Assembly (NCBI GenBank): GCA_050944685.1
Contig: JBMNRP010000006.1
Coordinates: forward strand, 1 to 64,000
Direction of reading: 5' to 3'
Source: CADBRN01 sp050944685
GTDB taxonomy: Bacteria > Bacillota > Clostridia > Lachnospirales > Lachnospiraceae
DNA: 64,000 bases
Part shown: piece by piece, positions 43,090 to 51,669 of the stretch
Layout: every line of letters begins with the position of its first letter
Position numbering within the stretch: the first letter of the stretch is position 1
Notes under the pieces: generated by a model
What the model was told of the DNA's origin: nothing
The model's input: only the letters and a program-made list of their open reading frames with translations
The model's database searches: none
Translations under genes and position numbers: made by a program

Positions 43090-44826
43090 TCAGCCCTCGT
43101 TGCTTCCGCGGCTGATGGCCTCCATGATCGACGGAACCATCTGCTTTTTCCGGGAGACGACCTTCGGCAGGATAGCCGTGTGATTCTCGACATGAACGCC
43201 CGGAAAGGCGTCTTCCACGAGCTCATCCGCGTTTTCGCCGCAACAGAGAATTTTGGAGGATTCTGTCAGAATGTTGGTCAGCATAAAGATCAGAATGTCC
43301 AGTCCGCGTGAGCGGCAGGCGGTCTCCAGGTACGGCGCCACCCGCTTTTCTGCCTCGTCCAGTTCCTCCTGGTCCAGGGAATTGACCTGACCGATGCCGA
43401 ATTCGATCTCATTTGCCTCGAATTTTTTGAAATCCTGGAAGCAGATTTCTTCCGGCGTCTTGTTTCCCAGCTCCGAACCTGCCGAAAACATTTTCCTCGC
43501 GTGGTCCTCGCAGCGGATCCCGGCGATCCCTGCGAGCTCCTCCGCGGCGGTCCTGTCCAGAGGCGTGCAGGTGGGAGAGCGGAACATCAGCGTATCCGAC
43601 AGGATAGCGCTGCAGAGAAGTCCCGCGATATTTTTCGGGATCTCCACCTGGTTCTCGCGGTAGATCTGCCAGACAATCGTTCCGGTGCATCCCACCGGCT
43701 CATTGCGGAAGTAGACCGGATTCATGGTCTCGATCGAGCCGAGCTTGTGATGATCGATGATCTCCAGAATATCGGCGGCCATGACATTGTCCACCGCCTG
43801 TTCGACTTCATTGTGGTCGACCAGGATGACTCCCCGTTTGTGAACGCCCAGCAGGTTCCGGCGGGAGATCATTCCGGTGTACCGGTCTTCCTGATCGAGA
43901 ATCGGGAAATCGCGGAATCTCCGGCTGGACATGATGTCCTTGATATCGTCCGTGTAATCCGAGCGATGGAAAGTGACGAGATTGTCGCGCTTCATAAAAA
44001 AGGAGATCGGCATGCTCTGGTTGATCCGCCGCGCCACTTCGTAGGTATCGAGCGGCGTCTCGATCACCGTACAGTTGTGCTCCTTCGCGATCAGCCTGAT
44101 CGTTTTCGAGGCGGGGGTGCCCAGGCAGATGACAATGCAGCCGGCGAGCATTTCGATAGCGCACAGCTGTGCCTCGTACCGGTTGCCGAGAATAACCATA
44201 TCGTTTTCGTCGATATACTGTTCCATAACATCGGGATTGGCCGCGGCGATGATGACTTTTCCCTTTGTAAAGCAGGAATCCTCGTCTCCGACCACCATCC
44301 TTGCATTCAGAGTCTCCAGAATATTCCGGTACGGCGTGTTTGCACGGGAAACGATGGCGCTGTCGGTCTCGTCCATATAGGATTTGGCGATGTCATTGAC
44401 CGTGATCAGACCGTGGAGACGGTCCTCCTCATCGGTGATGGGCAGCGTAAAAACGTTCTCGCTGCGCATCAGACGCCACGCTTTCCGGACGGAGATGTCT
44501 CCGGTGACGCCGGGTACCTGACGGATCTCCATATCTTTTACGCGCGTGCCGATATTCGTCAGCAGAATCGGACTCTCAAATCCGAAGGTGTCCAGCACAT
44601 AGCGGGTCTCCGGAGCGATGTGACCGGCCCGGCACGGTTTATAATTCCTGTCCGGATCCAGGATGTTTTTGAGATAGGCGTAGGAAATGGCGGAGCAGAT
44701 GGAATCGGTGTCCGGATTTTTGTGCCCCACGACGTAAACGGTTCGTCTGTGAACTTTATTACCCGTTTTCGTATCCTGTCCTGCTGTTTTTTCTTTTCCT
44801 TCTGCGATCGGTTCCGAATTTGTCAT
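43090..44826 (-). CDS. CBS-domain family II inorganic pyrophosphatase
   Basis: This 578-residue protein has the DHH/DHHA2 pyrophosphatase parts: VGHKNPDTDSICSAISYAYL near residue 34, VDHNE and EIIDHHKLGSIET near 360-385 (metal ligands), and a C-terminal DHHA2 domain. Between the two halves of the DHH region lie a CBS pair (DISVRKAWRLMRSENVF near 110; DIMSSRRFRDFPILDQEDRY near 315) and a DRTGG-like domain (about 200-290). Adenine nucleotides or diadenosine polyphosphates regulate this group. It hydrolyses pyrophosphate with manganese. GGGAG precedes ATG 44826. Confidence 0.92.
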   Translation of the reverse strand: MTNSEPIAEGKEKTAGQDTKTGNKVHRRTVYVVGHKNPDTDSICSAISYAYLKNILDPDRNYKPCRAGHIAPETRYVLDTFGFESPILLTNIGTRVKDMEIRQVPGVTGDISVRKAWRLMRSENVFTLPITDEEDRLHGLITVNDIAKSYMDETDSAIVSRANTPYRNILETLNARMVVGDEDSCFTKGKVIIAAANPDVMEQYIDENDMVILGNRYEAQLCAIEMLAGCIVICLGTPASKTIRLIAKEHNCTVIETPLDTYEVARRINQSMPISFFMKRDNLVTFHRSDYTDDIKDIMSSRRFRDFPILDQEDRYTGMISRRNLLGVHKRGVILVDHNEVEQAVDNVMAADILEIIDHHKLGSIETMNPVYFRNEPVGCTGTIVWQIYRENQVEIPKNIAGLLCSAILSDTLMFRSPTCTPLDRTAAEELAGIAGIRCEDHARKMFSAGSELGNKTPEEICFQDFKKFEANEIEFGIGQVNSLDQEELDEAEKRVAPYLETACRSRGLDILIFMLTNILTESSKILCCGENADELVEDAFPGVHVENHTAILPKVVSRKKQMVPSIMEAISRGSNEG

Positions 44827-44990
44827 TGTTTTCTCCCTGTTATGACGCACTCCTCGTGACGTGTGATATTTCGATCCGGGATCCGCAGCGAACCCCCTGA
44901 ATCCTGCTTATTTCCTTCATCGTAACATATGCCGTGGGATCGCACAATGTTCAAAAAGAGGTTCATTTTTCCTGCCGCTGCGCCGTTCAA

Positions 44991-45020
44991 AGAGTTATGG
45001 GAGACGCTCGGGGAGTTATC
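44991..45020 (+). promoter_or_regulatory. Direct-repeat operator, likely LytTR-type regulator site
   Basis: AGAGTTATG at 44991-44999 and GGAGTTATC at 45012-45020 share GAGTTAT and are offset by 21 bases, two helical turns. This period and the AGTTA core match AgrA/LytTR sites (ACAGTTAAG twice with a 12-base gap); the first copy matches 7 of 9 positions. The second copy ends just before the -35 region of the promoter at 45022-45050. Confidence 0.6.
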
Positions 45021-45021
45021 C

Positions 45022-45050
45022 TTTCGTTCGCAAAACCGCAGCTTTATGAT
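45022..45050 (+). promoter_or_regulatory. Weak promoter of the RiPP/polyene gene cluster
   Basis: TATGAT at 45045-45050 is a fair -10, while the hexamer 17 bases upstream (TTTCGT, 45022-45027) is a poor -35. This is the usual pattern for promoters that need an activator bound just upstream. The first cluster gene starts at 45075. The gap 44827-45074 holds otherwise only the leader of the divergent pyrophosphatase gene. Confidence 0.5.
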
Positions 45051-45074
45051 GAAGCTGTCAGGAGGGAAGGAACG

Positions 45075-45827
45075 ATGAAAACGAAGAAAAAGCGGAAAAC
45101 CGATCTTCTCGTTTTTGCCGGGAATCACATCCTGATGTATGAGGATGTGAGGCAGATCAGGAGGATCATGACGGACAATCTCATACGGCGGGGCCTTGTA
45201 AAAAGTGCGTGCACGATTACATCCGAAACGTATCCGGTGGCGGGGTGCACATCCTGTCTAAAGTGCTTTGAAGACGGGGAATGCTTTCTGGATGAAGAAG
45301 ATTCCATGAAAGAAATCAAGAGACTGGCCCTGGAGACGGAACTGATTCTTTTTCTGATTCGCGGATTCGGAAATGAGATTCCTCCGGAGGATCTGGCCGT
45401 CGCAGAGAGGCTGAGAATCTGGAACTATTCGATGCCGCTGATCGGCAAGCTCGGAGTTACGGTGACGCTGATCGATGAGGCGGGAGAACTGTTTTTATCC
45501 GGGTACGCGTCGAAACTGCTTTCGGCATGGGGATGCGGAATCGTGGATGAGCTGATTATGAGGAAAGGACAGGTCAGTGAGATGGTACAGATGAGAATGG
45601 CAGATCAGGTTTGCGGAAGGCTGGAAGAGTATTTAAGCGGAAGACGCAGGTTCGAGGTTCCACAGAGCCAGGATTATTACTTTCAGATGAGCCGCCGTGC
45701 TGTCCGGAAGCTGGAGGAAGATAATTTTCTGAAGAACAGCTGGAGAAGGCGGCGAATGCTCGACGCCGTCTCTCTTCAGAACGTTTTCGATGAATATTTT
45801 CTGAAGGAAGAAGGAGAGAGGCCTTAA
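45075..45827 (+). CDS. NADPH-dependent FMN reductase-like iron-sulfur flavoprotein
   Basis: This 250-residue protein opens the biosynthetic cluster. Residues 9-170 look like the flavodoxin/FMN-reductase fold. The Cys motif GCTSCLKCFEDGEC near residue 57 (C58, C61, C64, C70) resembles iron-sulfur flavoproteins. The C-terminal 80 residues are helical and charged and not recognised. It could supply electrons to the radical SAM enzyme or reduce the peptide or acyl product. GGAGG precedes ATG 45075; the frame extends upstream without support. It abuts the next gene with one base between them. Confidence 0.7.
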   Translation: MKTKKKRKTDLLVFAGNHILMYEDVRQIRRIMTDNLIRRGLVKSACTITSETYPVAGCTSCLKCFEDGECFLDEEDSMKEIKRLALETELILFLIRGFGNEIPPEDLAVAERLRIWNYSMPLIGKLGVTVTLIDEAGELFLSGYASKLLSAWGCGIVDELIMRKGQVSEMVQMRMADQVCGRLEEYLSGRRRFEVPQSQDYYFQMSRRAVRKLEEDNFLKNSWRRRRMLDAVSLQNVFDEYFLKEEGERP

Positions 45828-45828
45828 G

Positions 45829-46752
45829 ATGAACAGCTGTGACCTGAGTCTGGTTTCGGAAAAAATCGATGGCCTGGATTACGATGACGCGGTTCTCTGC
45901 GCAGGACTGAACAACATGCTCTGTGTCATACCGTATGCGGACGGGCAGATCTATATGGTCCGGGGAAGAGGAATCGAACTGATCGACCAGCTTTTTGCCA
46001 GACTTGGCCTGAAATACAGAAGAATCGGAATTCCGGAGCTGTTTGAGAACAGCGCTCTGGATCCCGGACGGGTTCTGGTGATCCTCCCCTACATAGAGTT
46101 TGACCGGATCGGGTCACTGAAGGAGAAAGTGGTTCAGTTTTTCACGAATTACAGCACCTATGCGGTGGTCCGGGTGACGGGAGAAAAAGCGGTGCTTCGG
46201 AGCGATCATACGATCGAAGAAGTTGAGAAACCGATCGACCGCTCTTCGCTGGAAAAACTGGCCAGGATCCGGACGAAGCCCATCGGCGTATCTGTGCGGA
46301 TTCTCTATCTGGAAGAAGAGAGAGTCCGGTCCGATCAGATCCGGTCATGTATATTGGATGGAATTGAGCGGATGCTCCGCCCGGACCAGTGCGAGGACGA
46401 TGAGGGAGCCTGGTACAAGGGAGGAAATTTCTACGGAAGAGTTGCGGATGTGCTGAAAGCCGGGTGGAATACGGGTTTTAACCGTGTCATGAAGTATGCG
46501 TTCCTTCAGAGTATTCAGACCGGAAGTTCTTTCTTTTACCGCAGAGAATATTACGAGGCACTGGAGCACAAGTATCTTGTGTCCGATCCGGAGCTGAAGA
46601 CCGCGGGAAACCTCTGGAGAAAACTTTCCAGGGAGCTCAAATGCTCCGTGACGGAAAACAGACAGATTGAAAACAACCGGATCGACCGGCTGCTGGAGGA
46701 TATCCGGGATCAGGAAGAGACGTTTTTTATAAAAATGAGAAAGGAGTTCTAA
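45829..46752 (+). CDS. Possible BtrH-like acyltransferase of the RiPP cluster
   Basis: This 307-residue protein has no certain family. Its N-terminus (AVLCAGLNNMLCVIPYADGQ, Cys 24 and 32), the GRGIEL segment after it, and a C-terminal region of helices beginning NLWRKLSREL resemble the layout of BtrH_N/DUF4872 proteins, Cys-dependent acyltransferases. The known BtrH moves a gamma-glutamyl-GABA group from an acyl carrier protein to an amine in butirosin synthesis. If the call holds, this enzyme could move an acyl-aminoacyl group from the carrier proteins of the downstream genes to the RiPP. It could instead be a protease or a peptide-binding partner of the radical SAM enzyme. No other domain is visible. 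Confidence 0.4.
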   Translation: MNSCDLSLVSEKIDGLDYDDAVLCAGLNNMLCVIPYADGQIYMVRGRGIELIDQLFARLGLKYRRIGIPELFENSALDPGRVLVILPYIEFDRIGSLKEKVVQFFTNYSTYAVVRVTGEKAVLRSDHTIEEVEKPIDRSSLEKLARIRTKPIGVSVRILYLEEERVRSDQIRSCILDGIERMLRPDQCEDDEGAWYKGGNFYGRVADVLKAGWNTGFNRVMKYAFLQSIQTGSSFFYRREYYEALEHKYLVSDPELKTAGNLWRKLSRELKCSVTENRQIENNRIDRLLEDIRDQEETFFIKMRKEF

Positions 46753-46754
46753 TC

Positions 46755-48062
46755 ATGCTTTGCGGAATTAAGGATGGTGTCTGGTTTGATGATCAGACGC
46801 TGCAGATATACAGAGGAGGAAATCCCTCCGTCGGATCCGGAACAGAACCGGTCGTCCGTGGAAAAGGGCGCTCCGCTCCATCGGTTCACGATGAGAACTG
46901 GAAGCCTACTCTGATTTTTCTCGCGTCAACCGCATGCAATCTGAAATGCAGATACTGCTATGCACACGAGGGAACCTACGGGATCCATTCCGGAAAGCGT
47001 TTTTTCGGGCCAGAAGACTTTATCGAAGTTTATGAGAAACTGCGGGATCTGTACGGTGGCATCCGGGCGGTATCCTTTTTCGGCGGAGAACCGCTTCTCA
47101 ACTACAGAGCGATACGGAAATTTATGGATTATCTGTACGAAAAGGAGGATCCGGACCGGCTTCCGACCTTCGGAATCAATACAAACGGGACGATTCTGAA
47201 TCCGGAGATCCTGGATCTGGTGCGGACGTATCACCCGATCCTCGGAACCAGCATCGACGGGACGCGGGAAGTTCATGACCGGAATCGGATCGGTGACGGG
47301 ATCCGGAGCACCTATGAGTTGACACGCCGGAATCTGGATGTTTTCGCGGGATGCGGGGCGAAGATTTTTGTTCAGTATACGTTCACGAGACAGCATCTGG
47401 AAAGCTACAAACCCGGGGCGGGGATCCGCTGGTGCCGGGAGATGGAAGAACTGCCGATTCTTTCCTATGAGCTGGTTCCGGTCAGTACGTCAGACCCGGA
47501 ATACCAGATCGATATGAGGGATCCTGTGATGCGCGGAAAATACGAGAACTTCTGCACGGAGATCGCGGATTACTATCTGGAAAAACTGAAGAGTGGGGAT
47601 GTGGAGCGGGTTCCCCGCATGTTTATCGGCCTTTTTACGAGACTGCTTCTTCGGATGGAGCAGCGTGAGTGCTCGGCGGGCTACTCCATGTCGGTTACCC
47701 CGGATCGGATCGTGTATCCCTGCCACACCTTTACCGAATACAGGGAATACGGGATACCCCTGGCAGACATTCATACCAGGGACGATCTGGATCGGAATCC
47801 GCACTTCATCCGGGTGCGGGAAGCGAATCGCGACAGGAATGAGACGTGCCGCCGCTGCTTCGCATATAAAATCTGCGGGTTCTGGTGCAAGGGTCTGCAG
47901 CACAGCGTGAATGGAAGTCTCACAGAGGAACTGGAGGAACGGTGCGTCATGATGCGGATCATGGCAGGAAGGTGCATCTCCTTTATCGCGGAGGAGTACG
48001 GCAGGTACAGGACAGAAGTGAACCGATCCATCGTTCGGTATAACAAGACGCACGCAGCGTAA
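46755..48062 (+). CDS. SPASM-domain radical SAM peptide maturase
   Basis: This 435-residue enzyme has the SAM-cluster motif CNLKCRYC at residues 61-68, the GGEPLLNY motif near 117 and a SPASM region for extra [4Fe-4S] clusters (CSAGYSMSVTPDRIVYPC near 300; CRRCFAYKICGFWC near 360; a later Cys). Such enzymes make thioether or carbon-carbon crosslinks in ribosomal peptides (sactipeptides, ranthipeptides and others). The substrates are most likely the two Cys-rich precursors at 49344 and 49543. A GGAG site lies before ATG 46755, two bases after the previous gene. I cannot tell the bond type from sequence. Confidence 0.9.
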   Translation: MLCGIKDGVWFDDQTLQIYRGGNPSVGSGTEPVVRGKGRSAPSVHDENWKPTLIFLASTACNLKCRYCYAHEGTYGIHSGKRFFGPEDFIEVYEKLRDLYGGIRAVSFFGGEPLLNYRAIRKFMDYLYEKEDPDRLPTFGINTNGTILNPEILDLVRTYHPILGTSIDGTREVHDRNRIGDGIRSTYELTRRNLDVFAGCGAKIFVQYTFTRQHLESYKPGAGIRWCREMEELPILSYELVPVSTSDPEYQIDMRDPVMRGKYENFCTEIADYYLEKLKSGDVERVPRMFIGLFTRLLLRMEQRECSAGYSMSVTPDRIVYPCHTFTEYREYGIPLADIHTRDDLDRNPHFIRVREANRDRNETCRRCFAYKICGFWCKGLQHSVNGSLTEELEERCVMMRIMAGRCISFIAEEYGRYRTEVNRSIVRYNKTHAA

Positions 48063-48077
48063 GGGAAGAGAAGAAAA

Positions 48078-49163
48078 ATGAGAATCAGAAATGATGTCTG
48101 CTACAAAGTGAATTACACCCTGTCCGGGAAAATCCTTCTGGTCGGGATCAAGGGACTGAACAGTTTCGTAAAGCTGAACAGGGAGTACGTGACGCCCGCG
48201 ATCGAGTTTATTGACCGGTACAAGAATGAAGAAATCGAGGAGAATGCTCTTGAGCCGATCGACCGGAAGCTGTACAAAAACTTCAACCGGGCGGGATTTT
48301 TGGAGAATGAAATTGAACCAAAAGCATCTTTTAACGAATTCAAGCAGATGGGCAAGGTTTTATTGACCATTCATCCGTCCGACCGGAAAATCCTGCCGGC
48401 TGTCAGCGACCAGGTAAAGGTTTTTGCCTTTATCGTCAGCGTCATCTGTATGCTTGGCTATATGTACCGGAACATCCGGCTCGCGCCTTCCGTCATAGAT
48501 TACCAGCATATGAAGCTCTGGGAGATCGTTTTTACGATCGGGGTTTATCCGTGGGCCGTCCTGGCCCTGCATGAGATGGGCCACTGTTTTCAGGCGAAGA
48601 TGTTCGGAGTGAAGATACAGAGTATTTCGATCGGGTGGTTCTACATCTATCCTCTGGTGCTGGTTCAGTACTGGGGGCTGAATCTGGAAAAACAGACGAA
48701 CAAAATACTGATCATGCTCGGGGGAATATACGCGAATCTGGTTCTGGCGTTTCTCGGTTTTGTCTTGAAATCCGTGAGGCCGGATATCTTCCAGGGGGCC
48801 GTCACAGACATCTGGATCATGGCGAATATCAGCACGATTATCACGAACCTGGGGCTGATGGGCATGACGGACGGGTACTTTATAGTCTCGTCGCTGATCG
48901 GCATCATGAATCTCCGTCTGAAAGGCTACCGGTGCATCGGATCGGTGCTGAACAGGAAGAGGGTAACCAGACCGGAGGAAAAGATCTGCGGAATCGTTCT
49001 CTTCGGAATGTTTCTCAGCGGGCTGTACAGTCTGTACCTGAATATTACATACTGGCTGAACCTGTTTATGGTTCCGGTCCTGATTCTGCGGATTGTTTTT
49101 ATGGGACTTGCGGTATTTCTTTTCTTCCGTTTCATGATGCGGATCCGGAATGTGCAGGTCTGA
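48078..49163 (+). CDS. M50-type membrane metalloprotease with N-terminal PqqD-like domain
   Basis: This 361-residue protein has a soluble N-terminal part (residues 1-90) that looks like a PqqD/winged-helix recognition element (CYKVNYTLSGKILLVGIKG, then FLENEIEP), followed by a membrane protease: HEMGH at residues 165-169 with a later Asp in TDGYFIVSSLIG near 274, and about six hydrophobic segments. Site-2-type proteases of this kind (YydH-like) are found in RiPP clusters and can cleave leader peptides at the membrane. Leader binding by the N-terminal part and cleavage by the protease would fit one protein; this is inference. GGGAAGAG lies upstream of the ATG. Confidence 0.82.
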   Translation: MRIRNDVCYKVNYTLSGKILLVGIKGLNSFVKLNREYVTPAIEFIDRYKNEEIEENALEPIDRKLYKNFNRAGFLENEIEPKASFNEFKQMGKVLLTIHPSDRKILPAVSDQVKVFAFIVSVICMLGYMYRNIRLAPSVIDYQHMKLWEIVFTIGVYPWAVLALHEMGHCFQAKMFGVKIQSISIGWFYIYPLVLVQYWGLNLEKQTNKILIMLGGIYANLVLAFLGFVLKSVRPDIFQGAVTDIWIMANISTIITNLGLMGMTDGYFIVSSLIGIMNLRLKGYRCIGSVLNRKRVTRPEEKICGIVLFGMFLSGLYSLYLNITYWLNLFMVPVLILRIVFMGLAVFLFFRFMMRIRNVQV

Positions 49164-49343
49164 CAGTAATCAGGTCATACGGCCGCGTCGATCCAGATAT
49201 CCGCGTGCCTTATTGATAATACGAAAGGAGAGGAGGGATAAAAAAAGTGGAACCTTAGCGAAGCAATTCATATGAGAGGGATAGGAGTAAATGGTAAATC
49301 ATCAAAATCAAAAGAGTCATTATTAAAAAAGGAGATAATCAGA

Positions 49344-49472
49344 ATGGAAAATACGAAGTACACGAACCCGGAGCAGAACGAGGAACTGAAAGAGCAGGAA
49401 AATGAGGAGCTTCTCGAGGAAGTCGAGGAAGTCGTCACGGCCAGCTGGACCGGATGCGCGAACTGCTGCTGA
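49344..49472 (+). CDS. RiPP precursor peptide A
   Basis: This 42-residue peptide has a strongly acidic leader (residues 1-30, with ENEELLEEVEEV) and a C-terminal core VTASWTGCANCC at residues 31-42 with three Cys. GGAG lies nine bases before ATG 49344; the frame extends upstream but has no ribosome site. The core equals that of peptide B except for the added final His there. It lies between the protease and exporter genes, the usual place for a RiPP precursor. Likely modification is a Cys thioether or Trp crosslink by the radical SAM enzyme. Confidence 0.88.
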   Translation: MENTKYTNPEQNEELKEQENEELLEEVEEVVTASWTGCANCC

Positions 49473-49542
49473 TTTCAGGTCGCAGCCTGATGAAGAAAAA
49501 AACGGAATCATTTCATCAAATCAATAGAAAAGGAGATCAGAT

Positions 49543-49683
49543 ATGAGTGATATTTATAAGAACCCGGAGACCAAAACGGAAGAGATTGTAAAAGAGGATG
49601 CCGCCGATAACGAGGAGATCTTTGAAGACGTCGAAGAAGCGGTTACGGCCAGCTGGACCGGATGCGCGAACTGCTGCCACTGA
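49543..49683 (+). CDS. RiPP precursor peptide B
   Basis: This 46-residue peptide has an acidic leader (SDIYKNPETKTEEIVKE, then NEEIFEDVEEA) different from that of peptide A, but the core VTASWTGCANCC (residues 34-45) is identical, with a final His. The core DNA differs from copy A by one silent base over 36. An AAGGAG site lies before ATG 49543. Two leaders with one core suggest a recent duplication or gene conversion limited to the core. A search that sets a minimum ORF length of 60 codons would miss it. Confidence 0.88.
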   Translation: MSDIYKNPETKTEEIVKEDAADNEEIFEDVEEAVTASWTGCANCCH

Positions 49684-49709
49684 CCGAGATACGCACGATT
49701 TGGATACAG

Positions 49710-49746
49710 ATTATCTCCCGTGCCGTTGTACGGGACGGGAGATAAT
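49710..49746 (+). other. Long perfect hairpin between precursor and exporter genes
   Basis: ATTATCTCCCGT and ACGGGAGATAAT form a perfect 12-bp stem, extended by an inner CCGT/ACGG stem with a three-base loop. No T-run follows. It likely controls RNA stability or partial read-through so that the precursor is made in excess over the downstream enzymes. Confidence 0.75.
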
Positions 49747-49767
49747 CACCGGATAAGGAATCATATC

Positions 49768-51657
49768 ATGAAGACTTTATATCAGAAACTGAAAACCCGG
49801 AATCCGTCTCAGACGCTTCTGTTTACGCTGATCTCGACATTGAATATGGTCATTGTCGGAGTGTTCCTCAAACTGATACTGGAAGTGGGAAAAATCAGAA
49901 GCGAAACCAAAATCATCTCGCATGACCAGGAAATGATGGGATATCTAATGATTCTGATCGCCGTGTCGGTTATGACGATATTTTTCTCAGTCTGGATCAT
50001 GCAGATTATCTGCCGGACCGTATTCCAGGCGAGAAAGGATTTCAATATTCAGGTCCGGCTGCTGGGCCTGAGCGGCAGAAAACTGACTTCAATTTATGTG
50101 AGGGAATTCCTCGGCTATCAGAAGTTATCGGTCCCTGCCGGAGGACTGCTCGCGGAGGTTTCCTACTTTGTCCTTTCCGGCATTCTCGAGATAGACAGCC
50201 GGTGGATACCGGCAAAGACAATGATGGCAGCGGTCATGATTCATCTTATTACGGTCCTTCTGTGCCTTGCGGCGACTTTCGGAAGAGCATCCGGGTTCGA
50301 TCCTTTGAGAGAATCGCGGTCGGAGGATAAGTCGGAGAACATCCGCAGGCTCGGAAAATCGGATGTGATCACCGGAATCATCGGTGCGGTTCTGATCGTC
50401 ATCGGGATATCGCATGACGGGGACAACAGCCTGTTTCAGATCCTTCCGATGGTCGGAATATTCCTGAATCTGGATCTGATTGTAGTCAGCCTGCAGTATT
50501 TTCTGAAATGGCTTTTCCGGGTTCTGAAGCTTCCCGGAGCGGAGCTCGGACAGAGACAGCTGCTCGGTGAGTACAAAAGGATGAACCCGATTCTGTCGAC
50601 GCTTATGGTCGGCGTGATGATCAGCTTCGGTCTTCTGGGGATGTTTGAGACGATCCGAGGGATATCCAGAGCGACCGTAGAACAGAACATTTATTTTCAG
50701 GAACTTCTGGTCAATTCATCCGTGAAGCAGAACCGGTCTGAGGAGGAGTACAGAGAGATGGCCGCCTCGATCGATCCGGACGCAGAGATAGCCTGTGGAA
50801 TCAATCTGGAGATGACGGATTCGGAAGGATATACGGATACAGTCTACGCCGTTGGCTCGGATTATGCGAAATACGGAGAAAAAATGAAGCTCGCGGACGG
50901 AAGCGACCCGTCAGAAAATCTGGACAGCGATTCCTTTGACGGAATCTATCTGCCGGATTATTTTATCGGAGATGATCAGATAGGGGACGACTACACACTG
51001 AAAATCGGGGAAAACGAAATTACCTTCCGGATCGCCGGCAGGTTCGTCGCGAACGGAAGCCGCGGCAGATACGGATTTATCAGCAAGCGGTATCTCCAGA
51101 AACGGATGGGATCCGATATGGTCAATGCTCTGTACATTCACCGGGCCTCGGACGAGCTGCTGTATTCCCTGAATCATGACGAAAATGTCACGGACCGTTA
51201 CCTGGTTACGAAGGATCAGCTCGCGGCAAACAGCTACGAAAACGCGATTAACGGAGTGGAAATCTTTGAGATCGCCGCATTCATGATTATCCTGATTTCT
51301 TTCCTGATGTTTGTGCACTTTGCGGTCTCAGGAGGAGAAAAAAACAGGAATACGATCACCAGACTGCGTGAGATCGGCGTAAGAAAGAGTATTCTCCGAA
51401 CCGCATATGTATATCAGGCGGTCAGTGTTTTTTCCATCGCTTTCCTGCTCGGAATTATCTGTGCGAGAAGTTTTATTTCGGCCGGTGTGAATATGACGCT
51501 TGAATTTATCGATGTGCCTGTCCGGATCTGTTTCCCGACCGGTACCGCGGTTCTGGTCTATCTGGCGATGGCGGCGGCAGGCAGCGCGGTGATCACCTTC
51601 ACGACACGAAAGGCATACGGGAAAGAGATCAGCAGATCGTTTATCCTGGCGGAATAA
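49768..51657 (+). CDS. FtsX/MacB-like ABC exporter permease
   Basis: This 629-residue membrane protein has an N-terminal segment (TLLFTLISTLNMVIVGVFL), a pair of segments near residues 60 and 125, more near 165, 205 and 225, then a large outer domain (about 295-475) and three C-terminal segments near 505, 555 and 595 (IAAFMIILISFLMFVHFAV). This is the layout of the bacitracin/lantibiotic exporter type (BceB-like). It pairs with the ATPase encoded 12 bases downstream. Within the cluster it probably exports or gives resistance to the peptide product. AAGGA precedes ATG 49768. Confidence 0.85.
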   Translation: MKTLYQKLKTRNPSQTLLFTLISTLNMVIVGVFLKLILEVGKIRSETKIISHDQEMMGYLMILIAVSVMTIFFSVWIMQIICRTVFQARKDFNIQVRLLGLSGRKLTSIYVREFLGYQKLSVPAGGLLAEVSYFVLSGILEIDSRWIPAKTMMAAVMIHLITVLLCLAATFGRASGFDPLRESRSEDKSENIRRLGKSDVITGIIGAVLIVIGISHDGDNSLFQILPMVGIFLNLDLIVVSLQYFLKWLFRVLKLPGAELGQRQLLGEYKRMNPILSTLMVGVMISFGLLGMFETIRGISRATVEQNIYFQELLVNSSVKQNRSEEEYREMAASIDPDAEIACGINLEMTDSEGYTDTVYAVGSDYAKYGEKMKLADGSDPSENLDSDSFDGIYLPDYFIGDDQIGDDYTLKIGENEITFRIAGRFVANGSRGRYGFISKRYLQKRMGSDMVNALYIHRASDELLYSLNHDENVTDRYLVTKDQLAANSYENAINGVEIFEIAAFMIILISFLMFVHFAVSGGEKNRNTITRLREIGVRKSILRTAYVYQAVSVFSIAFLLGIICARSFISAGVNMTLEFIDVPVRICFPTGTAVLVYLAMAAAGSAVITFTTRKAYGKEISRSFILAE

Positions 51658-51669
51658 GGAGAAATTAAT

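Noticed and set aside
43501..44859. Plus-strand ORF of 452 codons across the pyrophosphatase gene
   Set aside because: Antisense shadow; the minus-strand frame has all DHH and CBS motifs.
49164..49343. A third precursor peptide upstream of peptide A
   Set aside because: The frame from 49272 is in phase with peptide A and lacks a ribosome site; a GTG at about 49246 reaches a stop after three codons.
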